Below are positions 49,149 through 58,698 of a stretch of DNA of 64,000 nucleotides, piece after piece. The stretch lies in contig NZ_JAAKZC010000009.1 of the NCBI RefSeq assembly GCF_015230015.1, forward strand, positions 1 to 64,000, given 5' to 3'. The notes under the pieces are model-generated. The model saw only the letters and a list, made by a program, of their open reading frames with translations. It was not told the origin of the DNA and ran no database searches. The DNA comes from Campylobacter concisus (GTDB lineage Bacteria > Campylobacterota > Campylobacteria > Campylobacterales > Campylobacteraceae). The position numbers and the translations under genes were made by a program. Every line of letters begins with the position of its first letter. Within the stretch, counting starts at the first letter, position 1.

Positions 49149-49856
49149 ATGAACTATAAAAAGATTTGGCTCGTCACATTTGCGGGCATTTTTTACACAG
49201 GTTGCACCCCAAGTGCAGATCCTCATATCAATATGAAACCTCCAGTTTATGTCGAGCAACTCCCTTCAAAAGATAGTGGTAGCGGTCAAAGCAACGCAGG
49301 TAGCCTCTTTGGCAAGGGCGAAAATCCTCTTTTTTCAGATAGAAAGGCGATGAATGTAAATGACATCGTCACCATCGTCATCTCAGAAAACGCAAGTCAA
49401 ATTTCAAGCGGTAGCAAAAGCACCAACAAAGATAGCACCATTTCGCTTGGTGGTGGCGTTTTCACAGCTGGAGCCGCGCCACTTTCAACCGTGGCTGATA
49501 ATCTAAACAAATACGGCGACATCGGCTTTAAAGCAGGTGGCGGCAATAAATTTACAGGTAGTGGCACGAGCAACAGAAGCGAGAAATTTACCGCGACCAT
49601 CTCAGCTAGGATCATTAAAATCCTAAATAACGGCAACTACTTCATCGAAGGCAGCCGCGAGCTACTAATAAATGGCGAAAAGCAGATCATGCAAGTAAGT
49701 GGCGTCATCAGACCTTACGACATCTCGCAAAACAACGAAATCGACTCAAAATACATAGCTGATGCCAAAATTTTGTATAAAACTGAGGGCGAGCTAGACA
49801 AATCAACCAAAAAACCTTGGGGCACAAGGCTTATGGAGGCTATCTGGCCATTTTAA
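49149..49856 (+). CDS. flgH: Flagellar L-ring lipoprotein FlgH
   Basis: 235 residues from ATG 49149 with AAGGC before it; a longer frame from 49107 would cross the promoter. Lipoprotein signal with lipobox FYTGC (Cys19). NPLFSDRKAMNVNDIVTIVI, GNYFIEGSRELLINGEKQIM and the C-terminal GVIRPYDIS are FlgH motifs. It forms the outer-membrane ring of the flagellar basal body. Stands alone, RpoN-controlled. Confidence 0.95.
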   Translation: MNYKKIWLVTFAGIFYTGCTPSADPHINMKPPVYVEQLPSKDSGSGQSNAGSLFGKGENPLFSDRKAMNVNDIVTIVISENASQISSGSKSTNKDSTISLGGGVFTAGAAPLSTVADNLNKYGDIGFKAGGGNKFTGSGTSNRSEKFTATISARIIKILNNGNYFIEGSRELLINGEKQIMQVSGVIRPYDISQNNEIDSKYIADAKILYKTEGELDKSTKKPWGTRLMEAIWPF

Positions 49857-49865
49857 TGCAAATTT

Positions 49866-49896
49866 AAAAGCCTAAATTTAACCCATTTAGGCTTTT
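49866..49896 (+). terminator. Intrinsic terminator of flgH
   Basis: AAAAGCCTAAAT (49866-49877) and ATTTAGGCTTTT (49885-49896) form a 12-bp perfect stem with a 7-base loop, then a T-rich stretch. Confidence 0.9.
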
Positions 49897-50196
49897 GTAA
49901 TTTTTACCTTAAATTTCACTCTTCTTAAAAATACTAAATTATTTTTAAAATTATTAAAAATTTAATTGATATTTACTTTCAGAAAAATAGAATTTTTGCC
50001 ATATCATTTCTCAAAATAGGATAAATTCTCACTAAATATTATTTTTTAACATATTTTAAGATTATTGATTTCAAGGCATTTAAAATTTTATTTTAAAATT
50101 TATTTAAATATAACTACTAATATTATAAAATAATTTTACTCTTTTTAAAACAAAGATACTATACATATAAAACAAATTTCTAACGAAGGAGCTTAT
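49897..50196 (+). promoter_or_regulatory. AT-rich hydrogenase promoter region
   Basis: 300 bases with no gene, very AT-rich. A -10-like TACTAT/TATACA lies at 50157-50165, 32-40 bases before the hydA ATG (AAGGAG at 50186-50191). Around 50121-50133 the palindrome ATTAT-AAA-ATAAT could be an operator. No regulator can be assigned with confidence, though NikR is encoded in the locus. Confidence 0.5.
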
Positions 50197-51342
50197 ATGA
50201 ATAATGACTTGCGTCAAAAGATAGATAGACGCTTAAGCGAACTTAGTGCATTGCCTAAGATGAAAAATGACACTAGTATTGCGCAGCTTTTAAAAGATAA
50301 GGGCTTTACTAGGCGTGATTTTATGAAGTGGGCTGGTGCGATGACAGCTTTTATGGCATTGCCAAGTGCGATGACGCCGATGGTTGCTCGCGCTGCTGAG
50401 CTAAGCGATAGGCTCCCAGTGATATGGCTTCACATGGCAGAATGCACTGGCTGTAGCGAGGGCTTGCTAAGAACTGACGCTCCAAGCATAGATAGCCTTA
50501 TATTTGACTACATAAGCCTTGAATACCACGAAACTATCATGGCAGCTGCTGGCTGGCAAGCTGAAGAAAATTTAGAGCATGCGATCGAAAAATATAAGGG
50601 CAGATATATCCTGCTAGTTGAAGGTGGCGTCCCAACTGGAGCTACTGAGCACTTTTTAACAGTCGGGCCTCACGGCACAAGCGGCAAAACTCACGCTGTA
50701 AATGCCTCTGCTAACGCTGCTGCTATCTTTGCCATTGGCACCTGTTCTAGCTTTGGCGGTATCCAAGCAGCTAAGCCAAATCCAACAAATTCAGTCGGTC
50801 TTTCAAAGGTGACTGATAAGCCAGTCATAAACGTGCCAGGCTGTCCTCCAAGCGAGAAAAACATCGTTGGCAACGTGCTTCACTACTTGCTATTTGGCAC
50901 TTTGCCTGCACTTGATGTTTATAACAGACCAAAATGGGCTTATGGCTTAAGAATTCACGATCTTTGCGAAAGACGTGGCCACTTTGACGCAGGCGAATTT
51001 GTCCAAAGCTTTGGTGATGAGGGCGCAAAAAATGGCTACTGCTTATATAAAGTAGGCTGTAAAGGTCCATATACATTTAATAACTGCTCACGCGAGAGAT
51101 TTAACCAGCATACATCATGGCCAGTTCAAGCAGGTCACGGCTGTATAGGCTGCTCGGAGCCAGACTTCTGGGATACGATGGGACCTTTTGAAGAGCCGAT
51201 GGCTGATAGGCTATTTGACACTGTTTTAGGGCTTGGCGCTGATAATGTAAGTGATAAAATAGGCATTGGAATTTTAGCTCTAGCTGGTATTGGTATAGCA
51301 GCTCACGCTGCACTAGCTTGTATGAGTAAAGATAAAGAATAA
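50197..51342 (+). CDS. hydA: [NiFe]-hydrogenase small subunit
   Basis: 381 residues. A Tat signal with RRDFMKWAG at 39-47 directs folded export. Iron-sulfur cysteines appear in WLHMAECTGCSEG, GTCSSFGG, VPGCPPS, HDLCERRGHF, KVGCKGPYTFNNC and HGCIGCSEPDFW. A C-terminal membrane helix (about 350-373) anchors it. It carries electrons from the Ni-Fe site to the cytochrome b subunit. Confidence 0.96.
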   Translation: MNNDLRQKIDRRLSELSALPKMKNDTSIAQLLKDKGFTRRDFMKWAGAMTAFMALPSAMTPMVARAAELSDRLPVIWLHMAECTGCSEGLLRTDAPSIDSLIFDYISLEYHETIMAAAGWQAEENLEHAIEKYKGRYILLVEGGVPTGATEHFLTVGPHGTSGKTHAVNASANAAAIFAIGTCSSFGGIQAAKPNPTNSVGLSKVTDKPVINVPGCPPSEKNIVGNVLHYLLFGTLPALDVYNRPKWAYGLRIHDLCERRGHFDAGEFVQSFGDEGAKNGYCLYKVGCKGPYTFNNCSRERFNQHTSWPVQAGHGCIGCSEPDFWDTMGPFEEPMADRLFDTVLGLGADNVSDKIGIGILALAGIGIAAHAALACMSKDKE

Positions 51343-51351
51343 GGCGAAAAA

Positions 51352-53070
51352 ATGAGTGAAAAAAGAATAGTAATAGACCCTATAACACGTATCGAAGGGC
51401 ACTTAAGAATAGAAGTCGTAGTTGATGAAAACAACGTTGTCAAAGAGGCTTACTCTGGCTCAACTCTTTGGAGGGGCTTAGAGCAGATAGTAAAAAACAG
51501 AGACCCAAGAGATGCTGGCTTTTTTATGCAAAGAATTTGTGGCGTTTGCACATACTCACACTACCGAGCAGGCATAGTCGCAGTTGAGGACGCCCTTGGC
51601 ATCAAGCCACCGCTAAATGCTGAGCTAACTAGAACGCTCATGAATGCAGCTTTATATCTTCACGATCACATCGTGCACTTTTATCAGCTTCACGGCATGG
51701 ACTGGGCGGACGTCGTCTCTGCACTAAGCGCAGACGTGCATAAAGCTAGCGAAGAGGCGTTTAAATACACAAGCACGCCATTTGCAACGGGAGCTGACAA
51801 GCTAAAAGAGGTAAAAGAGAGGGTTGAAACCTTTGTTAAAAAGGGCAACCTTGGACCATTTGCCAACGCATACTGGGGACATAGCACATATAAATTTACT
51901 CCAGAGCAAAATTTAATCGTCCTCTCTCACTACCTTGAGTGCCTTAGGATCCAAAGAACAGCAGCTCAGATGATGGCTATCTTTGGCGCGAAAAACCCAC
52001 ATCCACAAAGCCTAACAGTTGGCGGCGTGACCTGCGTGATGGACCTTATGGATCCAGCTAGAATGGGCGAATATATGAGCAAATTTGCTGAGATCAAAGA
52101 ATTTGTAGATAGAGCTTACTATCCAGACATTTTGATGGCGGCTAAGGCTTATGCAAACGAGCCAAGCGTTTTAAACGACGTTGGCGTATCAAATTTATTC
52201 TGCTACGATGAGTTTTTGATTGGCAAAAACGATCATCTATTTAAAGGTGGCATCATCTTAAATGGTGATATTAACAAGGTTTATGATATCGACGAAAATA
52301 AAATTACAGAAGAGGCGACAAGATCTTGGTATAAAAATGACAAAGCGCTTCACCCATATGACGGCGAGACAGAGGCAAACTACACTGGCCTTGTTGATGG
52401 CGAGAGCATAGACGGCGAGGGCAAGTTAGCTCACAGCAAGCTTTTTGACACAAAGGGCAAATATAGCTGGATCAAAGCACCAAGATATGATGGCATGCCT
52501 ATGCAAGTAGGACCGATCGCAAGCATCGTCATAAACTACGCTAAAGGCAACGAGAGAGTTAAAAAGATAGTCGATGAGTTTTTAGCAAAGAGTGGCTTGC
52601 CACTAAGTGCAGTCTTTTCAACTCTAGGCAGAACCGCTGCTCGTATGCTTGAAGCAAAAGTGGTCGCAGAGCACACAATGGACGCATTTAATGCCTTGAT
52701 CGAAAATTTAAAGGCAGATCAAGAGACCTGCACAAAATATGTAATAGATAATAAAAAAGAATATAAAGGAAATTTTCAAGGCAACGCTCCAAGAGGTGCC
52801 CTTAGCCACTGGTGCCGCATAAAAGATGGCGTCATCTCAAACTGGCAAGCAGTTGTGCCAAGCACTTGGAACGCCTCTCCAAAAGATGCCAAAGGTCAAA
52901 TGGGAAGTTACGAGGCGTGCTTAGTTGGTTTAAAGATCGCTGATCTTTCAAAACCACTTGAGATAATACGAAAAATTCACTCTTACGACCCTTGCATCGC
53001 GTGTGCCGTGCATGTTATGGATACGAAGGGAAATGATTTGAGTACTTATAAGATAAATCCAAATTTGTAA
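51352..53070 (+). CDS. hydB: [NiFe]-hydrogenase large subunit
   Basis: 572 residues. Nickel ligands are in RICGVC (C63, C66) and DPCIAC (C548, C551). H554 marks the cleavage point after which an 18-residue tail is removed by the HydD protease. It holds the active site for H2 oxidation. It lies nine bases after hydA and travels with it through the Tat system. Confidence 0.97.
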   Translation: MSEKRIVIDPITRIEGHLRIEVVVDENNVVKEAYSGSTLWRGLEQIVKNRDPRDAGFFMQRICGVCTYSHYRAGIVAVEDALGIKPPLNAELTRTLMNAALYLHDHIVHFYQLHGMDWADVVSALSADVHKASEEAFKYTSTPFATGADKLKEVKERVETFVKKGNLGPFANAYWGHSTYKFTPEQNLIVLSHYLECLRIQRTAAQMMAIFGAKNPHPQSLTVGGVTCVMDLMDPARMGEYMSKFAEIKEFVDRAYYPDILMAAKAYANEPSVLNDVGVSNLFCYDEFLIGKNDHLFKGGIILNGDINKVYDIDENKITEEATRSWYKNDKALHPYDGETEANYTGLVDGESIDGEGKLAHSKLFDTKGKYSWIKAPRYDGMPMQVGPIASIVINYAKGNERVKKIVDEFLAKSGLPLSAVFSTLGRTAARMLEAKVVAEHTMDAFNALIENLKADQETCTKYVIDNKKEYKGNFQGNAPRGALSHWCRIKDGVISNWQAVVPSTWNASPKDAKGQMGSYEACLVGLKIADLSKPLEIIRKIHSYDPCIACAVHVMDTKGNDLSTYKINPNL

Positions 53071-53079
53071 GGAGAAAAG

Positions 53080-53760
53080 ATGTCACATAAAAATCCTGAC
53101 AGGATCAGCGAATACGAATTCTCCATCGGCGTTAGGCTGACACACTGGATTAGATTTATAGCTATCACGCTTTTGGTTGTGAGCGGCTACTACATCTCTT
53201 ATGTCTTTATGAGTCCAGAGATAACAAGCGAGCCTACAAATTTCATGCAAGCAAAGTGGCGTTTGGCGCACCAGGTCGCTGGCTTTGTGCTAATAGCGGT
53301 ATTTATCTTTAAATTCTATCTATTTGTCTTTGATAAACACAGCAAAAAAGAGTGGATGAGCGTGCTTGACTTTTTAAGTCCAAAAGTTTGGATAGCGCAG
53401 ATAAAGTACTACATCTTTATGGGACCGCACCCGCACTTAAGGGGCGTTTATAACCCATTGCAGTTTGCCGCATACTTTTTCTTTTACGTCATCTTGGCAC
53501 TCATCTGCCTAACTGGCCTAGTGCTTTACGCTCACGTTTATCACAATGGACTTGGCGGAGCGATATATGAGCCAGCGAGATACTTTGAAGAGCTTATGGG
53601 CGGACTAGCAAATGTTAGAACGATACATAGAATTTGCATGTGGATCATCATGATATTTGTGCCTATTCACGTTTATATGGCGATATTTAACGCCGTTAAA
53701 GGCAAAAATGGAGCGATGGACGCCATCGTTAGTGGCTATAAATTTGTAAAAGAACACTGA
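53080..53760 (+). CDS. hydC: Hydrogenase cytochrome b subunit
   Basis: 226 residues, four membrane helices. Likely haem-ligating His in RLTHWIRF, WRLAHQVAGF and TIHRICMWIIMIFVPIHVY. It passes electrons from HydA to menaquinone. GGAG precedes the ATG; the stop overlaps the hydD start by one base. Confidence 0.95.
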   Translation: MSHKNPDRISEYEFSIGVRLTHWIRFIAITLLVVSGYYISYVFMSPEITSEPTNFMQAKWRLAHQVAGFVLIAVFIFKFYLFVFDKHSKKEWMSVLDFLSPKVWIAQIKYYIFMGPHPHLRGVYNPLQFAAYFFFYVILALICLTGLVLYAHVYHNGLGGAIYEPARYFEELMGGLANVRTIHRICMWIIMIFVPIHVYMAIFNAVKGKNGAMDAIVSGYKFVKEH

Positions 53761-54302
53761 TGAGAGTGCTTGTTCTTGGCATCGGCAACGTTATGTTTGC
53801 TGATGAGGGTATAGGTGTTCATTTTGTAAATTTGATGGCAAAAAACTATAAATTTACAAGCTCTAAAAACGAGCTTACTCTAATGGACGGGGGCACTTTA
53901 GCCCTCGCTCTAACTCACATTATAAGCGAATTTGACTATCTTATCGTCGTTGATTGCATTAGCGCAAATGGCGCAAGCGTGGGCGATGTTTATTTTTTTG
54001 ACTTTCTAAACGTACCAAATTTTATCAGCTGGGACGGCTCGGCTCACGAGATCGAGATGCTCCAAACCCTTCATCTAATGGAGCTTGCGGGAGATAGGCC
54101 GACAACCAAAATCTTAGGCATCGTGCCTAGCCGCATAGAGTCATCAAATTTTAGCCTCTCAGATGAAGTGATAAAAGCTTCTAATATCCTAGAAAAAACG
54201 CTACTTGAACACTTAAAAGAGCTTGATTTTAAGTGCGAAAAGGTAGCAAATTTCACCCTAAACGACACCCTTGATGACTACGCCAAAAAAGGTTTAAAAT
54301 GA
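53760..54302 (+). CDS. hydD: Hydrogenase maturation endopeptidase
   Basis: 180 residues. VLGIGNVMFADEGIGVHF with Glu16, DYLIVVDCIS and a later His (SAHEIEM) give the nickel-sensing triad of HyaD/HybD proteases. It clips the HydB C-terminus once nickel is in place. Overlaps the next gene by four bases. Confidence 0.94.
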   Translation: MRVLVLGIGNVMFADEGIGVHFVNLMAKNYKFTSSKNELTLMDGGTLALALTHIISEFDYLIVVDCISANGASVGDVYFFDFLNVPNFISWDGSAHEIEMLQTLHLMELAGDRPTTKILGIVPSRIESSNFSLSDEVIKASNILEKTLLEHLKELDFKCEKVANFTLNDTLDDYAKKGLK

Positions 54303-55771
54303 TACTTGCTTTTAAATTTGACTGCTTTAAAGACCCAGCCTTTTTGGCGCCATTTTTACGCTCATTAGCTAAAGATCTTAAGCACTATATAAGCTGTAAA
54401 AATGATCAAATTTGCCTAAAGGTAAGTGGATCAAGCGAGGAGCTTAGCGCCCTAGCAGACAGAGCTAGCGCCATTTTGCCTTATAGTCTTTATATAAAGC
54501 ATAGCGATGTCGATGCAGCAGATGAGCTTGACGTGGCAGGTGAAATTCAAAAGATAAAATTTGGCACGCTTAGCCCATCTCAGGCAGTGGCATTTTTGAA
54601 TAATGGCAAGGCTATTTTAAACGAAAGTGGCGTGCTATGTGTGAGTAAATTTGATGGTGAGATAACGCTTGATAATTTTAATGAAAAGCTTCAAACTTGC
54701 CTAAATTTACTGCAAAATGGCAAGAGCGTTTGCGTAGAGCAAGATGAAAATTTATATGAAATTTCTCTTGGGGTAAAATTTGGGGCAAATTTCTTGATGC
54801 CTGTAAATTTAAAACAGCTGCCTAAAATTTTCATCGCTGATGATAGGGCTCAGATCGCGCTTGCTAGCTTTGAAAAGCCACTTTTAGCCCTAAAAACGAC
54901 AGCCGTTTACAGGCAAAATCACGAGGACGCACCGCTATTTTTTGACGTGATGGCGGCAAATGATCTATTTTTATACGCCGTTTGCGAGCAGCTAGAAAAG
55001 AGTGGGGCGAGCTTTTTAAATGTTAAGATAAAAGAGCAAAAAAATGCTCTTTCAAGGCTGGTCTTACTCGAAAATAGCGCACTTTTAAGCCCATTTTTCT
55101 ACGCTAAAAACGAAAAATTTGAGCTTAAAAACGCTAGCGATATAGCTTTGGGACTAAAATTTAGCAAATTTAGTGATGATGAAATTTGCCTCCTTTCAAA
55201 ATCAAGCAAAACCCAGCTTCTTTTTTTACCTAAATTTAGTAGCTTTGAAGAAATTTATGAGCTCATAAGAGCCGATGAAGGCGGCGAAAGGCTACTTGAA
55301 AACTTCAGCAAAGAGTGCGACTTGCCAAGTGGTAAATTTAGTTCAAACGCTAGCTTTTTCTCGCTATTTTGTATAGCTGGACGCTTGCTTGGCTTAAGCG
55401 ATGAGTTTGAAAAAGCAGGGGAGAATTTGCTTCTTATGGCAGCTGATTTTAGCGGTCAAAAAGGCGTTAGGATCGATTATAAAATGAAAGATGACTTTGG
55501 TTTAGACGGGGTTAAGTTTGTAAAAAGTATTATTTCATTTATCCTTGCTGGCGCTGGAGAGAAGAATATCAGCTTTGGTTGCACCGAGTCTTTGGCGCAC
55601 TTTTTGAGCGATTTTAGCTACGAAAAACGAGATAAATTTAAGATCAAAAATGTTACTTTAAGCGGGGATTTATTTTACAATAAGGTAGTTAGCAACTTGA
55701 TAAAAAAGCACCTAAACCCAAATATAAAAACAAATTTTGACCCCGGATTTGGCATTGAGATCAAGCTTTAG
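54299..55771 (+). CDS. hydE: HydE, epsilonproteobacterial hydrogenase accessory protein
   Basis: 490 residues, soluble, in the position of HydE of Helicobacter/Wolinella/Campylobacter hyd operons. The first 130 residues are diverged. The C-terminal 200 residues look like a HypF/Kae1-type fold: SGDLFYNKVVSNLIKKHLNP parallels SGGVFQNKTLLELIYKKF in HypF next door. Metal-binding histidines of that fold are not evident, so it may be a non-catalytic paralogue. It overlaps hypF. Confidence 0.82.
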   Translation: MILAFKFDCFKDPAFLAPFLRSLAKDLKHYISCKNDQICLKVSGSSEELSALADRASAILPYSLYIKHSDVDAADELDVAGEIQKIKFGTLSPSQAVAFLNNGKAILNESGVLCVSKFDGEITLDNFNEKLQTCLNLLQNGKSVCVEQDENLYEISLGVKFGANFLMPVNLKQLPKIFIADDRAQIALASFEKPLLALKTTAVYRQNHEDAPLFFDVMAANDLFLYAVCEQLEKSGASFLNVKIKEQKNALSRLVLLENSALLSPFFYAKNEKFELKNASDIALGLKFSKFSDDEICLLSKSSKTQLLFLPKFSSFEEIYELIRADEGGERLLENFSKECDLPSGKFSSNASFFSLFCIAGRLLGLSDEFEKAGENLLLMAADFSGQKGVRIDYKMKDDFGLDGVKFVKSIISFILAGAGEKNISFGCTESLAHFLSDFSYEKRDKFKIKNVTLSGDLFYNKVVSNLIKKHLNPNIKTNFDPGFGIEIKL

Positions 55772-57980
55772 ATATGAGATCAAAGGTTTAGTTCAAGGCG
55801 TGGGCTTTAGGCCTTTTGTCTATACTTTGGCGCATAAATTTAAGCTTGTTGGCGAAATTTACAACGACGATGAGGGCGTGAAGCTAAATTTTAGCGGCGA
55901 AGAGGCTAGTTTTTTGGCTTTTGAAAAAGAGCTTTATGAGAAACTACCAGCCCTTGCTAGGATCGATGAGTTTAGTAAATTTAAGATAGATAAAATTTAT
56001 GAAAAGCTTGAGATCATCGCCTCAAAAAGAGCGACCAAGCAAGCGCCCATCTTGCCTGATTTTGCCCTTTGTGACGACTGCTTGCGCGAGTTTTATGACC
56101 CCACAAATCCACGCTACAAATATCCATTTATAAACTGCACCAACTGCGGACCGAGATTTTCCATCATCAAAGCATTGCCTTATGACAGGGTAAATACGAC
56201 GATGAATGAGTTTAAGATGTGCGAGTTTTGCGAGAGCGAGTATAAAGACCCGCTAAACCGCCGCTACCACGCAGAGCCGATCTCTTGCCCAAACTGCGGA
56301 CCAAAGCTATATCTAAAAGATAAATTTGGCAAAGTCTTAGCTATTAAAAACGAAGCAGCCAAAGAGGCGGCTAGGCTCATAAACGAGGGCAAAATTTTAG
56401 CCATTAAAGGGCTTGGTGGCTTTCATCTAGTCTGCGACGCGACAAATGAAGCGGCAGTTTGCGAGCTAAGAGCCAGAAAGCACCGCCCAAGCAAGCCATT
56501 TGCTCTAATGAGTAAAAATTTACAAAACGCTAGAAAAATAGCTGAGATTTCAGAGGCGGAGGCAAAGCTTCTTAGCTCAAATTTAAAGCCTATCGTCTTA
56601 CTTGAAGCAAAAAATGGCTCAAATATCGCAAAAAGCGTCGCTCCAAATTTAAACAAGCTTGGCGTCATGCTTGCATTTAGTGGCATACATCTTTTGCTAT
56701 TTGAGTATCTCAAGCACGATATCATCGCAACTAGCGCAAACATCTCAGGCGAGGTTGTCATAAAAGATGATAGCGAGCTAAGAGAAAAACTAGGCGATGT
56801 CATAGACTTTTACCTTGATCACGACCGAGAAATTTACTCACCAAGTGACGATAGTATCGCATTTTGCGTTGGTGATGAGACAATTTTTACAAGAACAAGT
56901 CGTGGGCTAAATCCAAATTTCATCCATACAAATTTCAAGCAAAAAGGGACATTTTTAGCCCTTGGAGCGGAGCTAAAAAGCTCATTTTGCATCTACAAAG
57001 ACGGCCTTTTGATGGTTAGCCCATATATCGGCGACCTAAAAAATGTGGCAACTTTTGATAGGTTTAAGGACATTTTTACCCTTTTTAAAACGACTTATGA
57101 TCTTAAAATTGACAAGGTTATAGCCGATCTGCATCCAAATTTTTTAAATACAAAATGGGCAAAAGAGCAGGGCTTTGAGCTAGTTCATCTGCAGCATCAC
57201 TACGCACATTTGCTAAGCGTGATCTTTGAAAATAATCTCTCCAATAAAGAGTATCTTGGCTTTTGCTTTGACGGCACTGGATACGGCGAGGACGGCAAAA
57301 TTTGGGGTGGCGAGGTCTTTAGGCTGTGTGGCAAAAGCTACAAAAGAATTTATCACTTTGATGAATTTAGCCTATTTGGCGGTGAAAATAGCATAAAAAA
57401 TATCTATCTCATCGCTTATTCTATTATTTTGAAGTATCAGCTTGAGGACGAAGGGCGTAAATTTTTAGTAAATTTTGATGAAAAAGTGCTTAGAAATTTC
57501 AAGATAATGGAGCAAAAGGGGCTAAATTTAGTAAAAACTAGCTCTGTTGGTAGGATATTTGACGCATTTGGTGCTATTATCTGCGGCATATCTCACTCGA
57601 GTTTTGAGGGCGAGAGTGGCATGAGGCTTGAGGCGCTTTATGATAAAAATTTAGATGTGTGTTATAAATTTAGCCTAAATGACGGAGTTATCGGCTTTAA
57701 AGAGGCCTTTAAAAGTGCTTTAGAAGATGAGCCAAGAGTTGCTGCAACGGCATTTATAAATGGCATGGCTGATATTATTTTTGAAATTTCTAAAAATGAG
57801 AAAAAAGAGATTTTGCTAAGTGGTGGGGTTTTTCAAAATAAGACTTTGCTTGAGCTTATTTACAAAAAATTTACTAAAGTAAATTTGAAATTTTATATCA
57901 ATAAGAAATTTTGCAGCAACGATTCTAACGTAAATTTAGGGCAAATTTATTATTATTTATCCACATTTTCTAATAAGTGA
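55755..57980 (+). CDS. hypF: Carbamoyltransferase HypF
   Basis: About 741 residues. The start is uncertain: TTGs at 55737, 55749 and 55755 are in frame, and 55755 puts the acylphosphatase domain (GLVQGVGFRPFVY) nearest the N-terminus. Next come two zinc-finger units (CDDCLREF...CTNCGPRF; CEFCESEY...CPNCGPK), a YrdC-like domain (KGLGGFHLVCDA, RKHRPSKPFALM) and a Kae1-like domain (HHYAHLLSV, FDGTGYGEDG, LSGGVFQNK). It makes the thiocarbamate that becomes cyanide on iron. Confidence 0.95.
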   Translation: MRSSFRYEIKGLVQGVGFRPFVYTLAHKFKLVGEIYNDDEGVKLNFSGEEASFLAFEKELYEKLPALARIDEFSKFKIDKIYEKLEIIASKRATKQAPILPDFALCDDCLREFYDPTNPRYKYPFINCTNCGPRFSIIKALPYDRVNTTMNEFKMCEFCESEYKDPLNRRYHAEPISCPNCGPKLYLKDKFGKVLAIKNEAAKEAARLINEGKILAIKGLGGFHLVCDATNEAAVCELRARKHRPSKPFALMSKNLQNARKIAEISEAEAKLLSSNLKPIVLLEAKNGSNIAKSVAPNLNKLGVMLAFSGIHLLLFEYLKHDIIATSANISGEVVIKDDSELREKLGDVIDFYLDHDREIYSPSDDSIAFCVGDETIFTRTSRGLNPNFIHTNFKQKGTFLALGAELKSSFCIYKDGLLMVSPYIGDLKNVATFDRFKDIFTLFKTTYDLKIDKVIADLHPNFLNTKWAKEQGFELVHLQHHYAHLLSVIFENNLSNKEYLGFCFDGTGYGEDGKIWGGEVFRLCGKSYKRIYHFDEFSLFGGENSIKNIYLIAYSIILKYQLEDEGRKFLVNFDEKVLRNFKIMEQKGLNLVKTSSVGRIFDAFGAIICGISHSSFEGESGMRLEALYDKNLDVCYKFSLNDGVIGFKEAFKSALEDEPRVAATAFINGMADIIFEISKNEKKEILLSGGVFQNKTLLELIYKKFTKVNLKFYINKKFCSNDSNVNLGQIYYYLSTFSNK

Positions 57981-57982
57981 TG

Positions 57983-57988
57983 TATAAT
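57983..57988 (+). promoter_or_regulatory. -10 element TATAAT ahead of nikR
   Basis: TATAAT begins two bases after the hypF stop, 38 bases before the nikR ATG. It suggests nikR can be transcribed on its own. GGAAGGAG lies before the ATG. Confidence 0.55.
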
Positions 57989-58025
57989 TATATTAAACGG
58001 TAATCAAACGAGGAAGGAGCAGAAA

Positions 58026-58439
58026 ATGGATAATGTTATACGTTTTAGTGTCTCTTTGCCTAGTCAATTACTAGACGAACTAGACAGAAAGGTTAGCGAA
58101 CAAGGCTACGCTTCTAGGAGTGAATTTACAAGGGATCTGATCCGCGATAAGATCGTAAGTGACAGCTGGAAAGACGCTAAAGAAGAGTTGATCGGAGTTT
58201 TGACGCTCATTTATGTACATCATCACAACGATCTGGTAAATAAAAAAATGGATATCGAGCATGATTCTGATGTGACGATAATTTGCACAAATCACGTTCA
58301 TATCGATCACTACAACTGTTTAGAAACGATCTCTTTAAAGGGCGAAGCGGATAAGATAGAGCGCTTTGCTGATAGGATCGCTGGTTTAAAGGGTGTTAAA
58401 TTTGCTAAACTCACAAAGGCTGCTGTGCCTAAATTTTAG
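58026..58439 (+). CDS. nikR: Nickel-responsive regulator NikR
   Basis: 137 residues. Ribbon-helix-helix DNA-binding N-terminus ([16 protein letters not shown]) and an ACT-like nickel domain. The four ligands can be placed: H79, H90, H92 (NHVHID) and C98 (HYNC), with the same spacing as in E. coli NikR. It represses or activates nickel genes; its place inside the hydrogenase locus suggests nickel control of uptake or hyd/hyp expression. Confidence 0.95.
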   Translation: MDNVIRFSVSLPSQLLDELDRKVSEQGYASRSEFTRDLIRDKIVSDSWKDAKEELIGVLTLIYVHHHNDLVNKKMDIEHDSDVTIICTNHVHIDHYNCLETISLKGEADKIERFADRIAGLKGVKFAKLTKAAVPKF

Positions 58440-58575
58440 GGCTTAGAGCTTTTGGGTAGTAGGAATTTTGGGATTTTTCAACAAAGCAAGCAGCAGGTTT
58501 TTGGCTGTGGCGCTTATCGCATTTTGTCTTTCAAGTAGTTTTTAAACAGTTTTCGTAGTCCATTTTTGTAAATTT

Positions 58576-58618
58576 ATATGGGGCTTTGCCTGTTATTTGC
58601 TAGTGCAGAGCCCCATAT
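58576..58618. repeat. Inverted repeat, 10-bp perfect stem
   Basis: ATATGGGGCT (58576-58585) and AGCCCCATAT (58609-58618). No T-run follows, so it does not look like a simple terminator. Confidence 0.65.
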
Positions 58619-58653
58619 CCTTTAGTAAATGATAGTTTGATGGCCGTTTCTCT

Positions 58654-58698
58654 ACTTGGGCTTTGGCTAAAGCTAAATTTGCAAAAGCTCGCCCAAGT
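58654..58698. repeat. Inverted repeat, 8-bp perfect stem
   Basis: ACTTGGGC (58654-58661) and GCCCAAGT (58691-58698), with AGC/GCT complementarity inside the loop. It follows the previous hairpin by 35 bases. Confidence 0.6.

Noticed and set aside
56423..56803. 126-residue minus-strand frame
   Set aside because: Shadow of hypF without promoter or ribosome site.
58576..58698. Riboswitch or rho-independent terminators after nikR
   Set aside because: Neither stem is followed by a T-run, and I recognise no riboswitch core; left as repeats.
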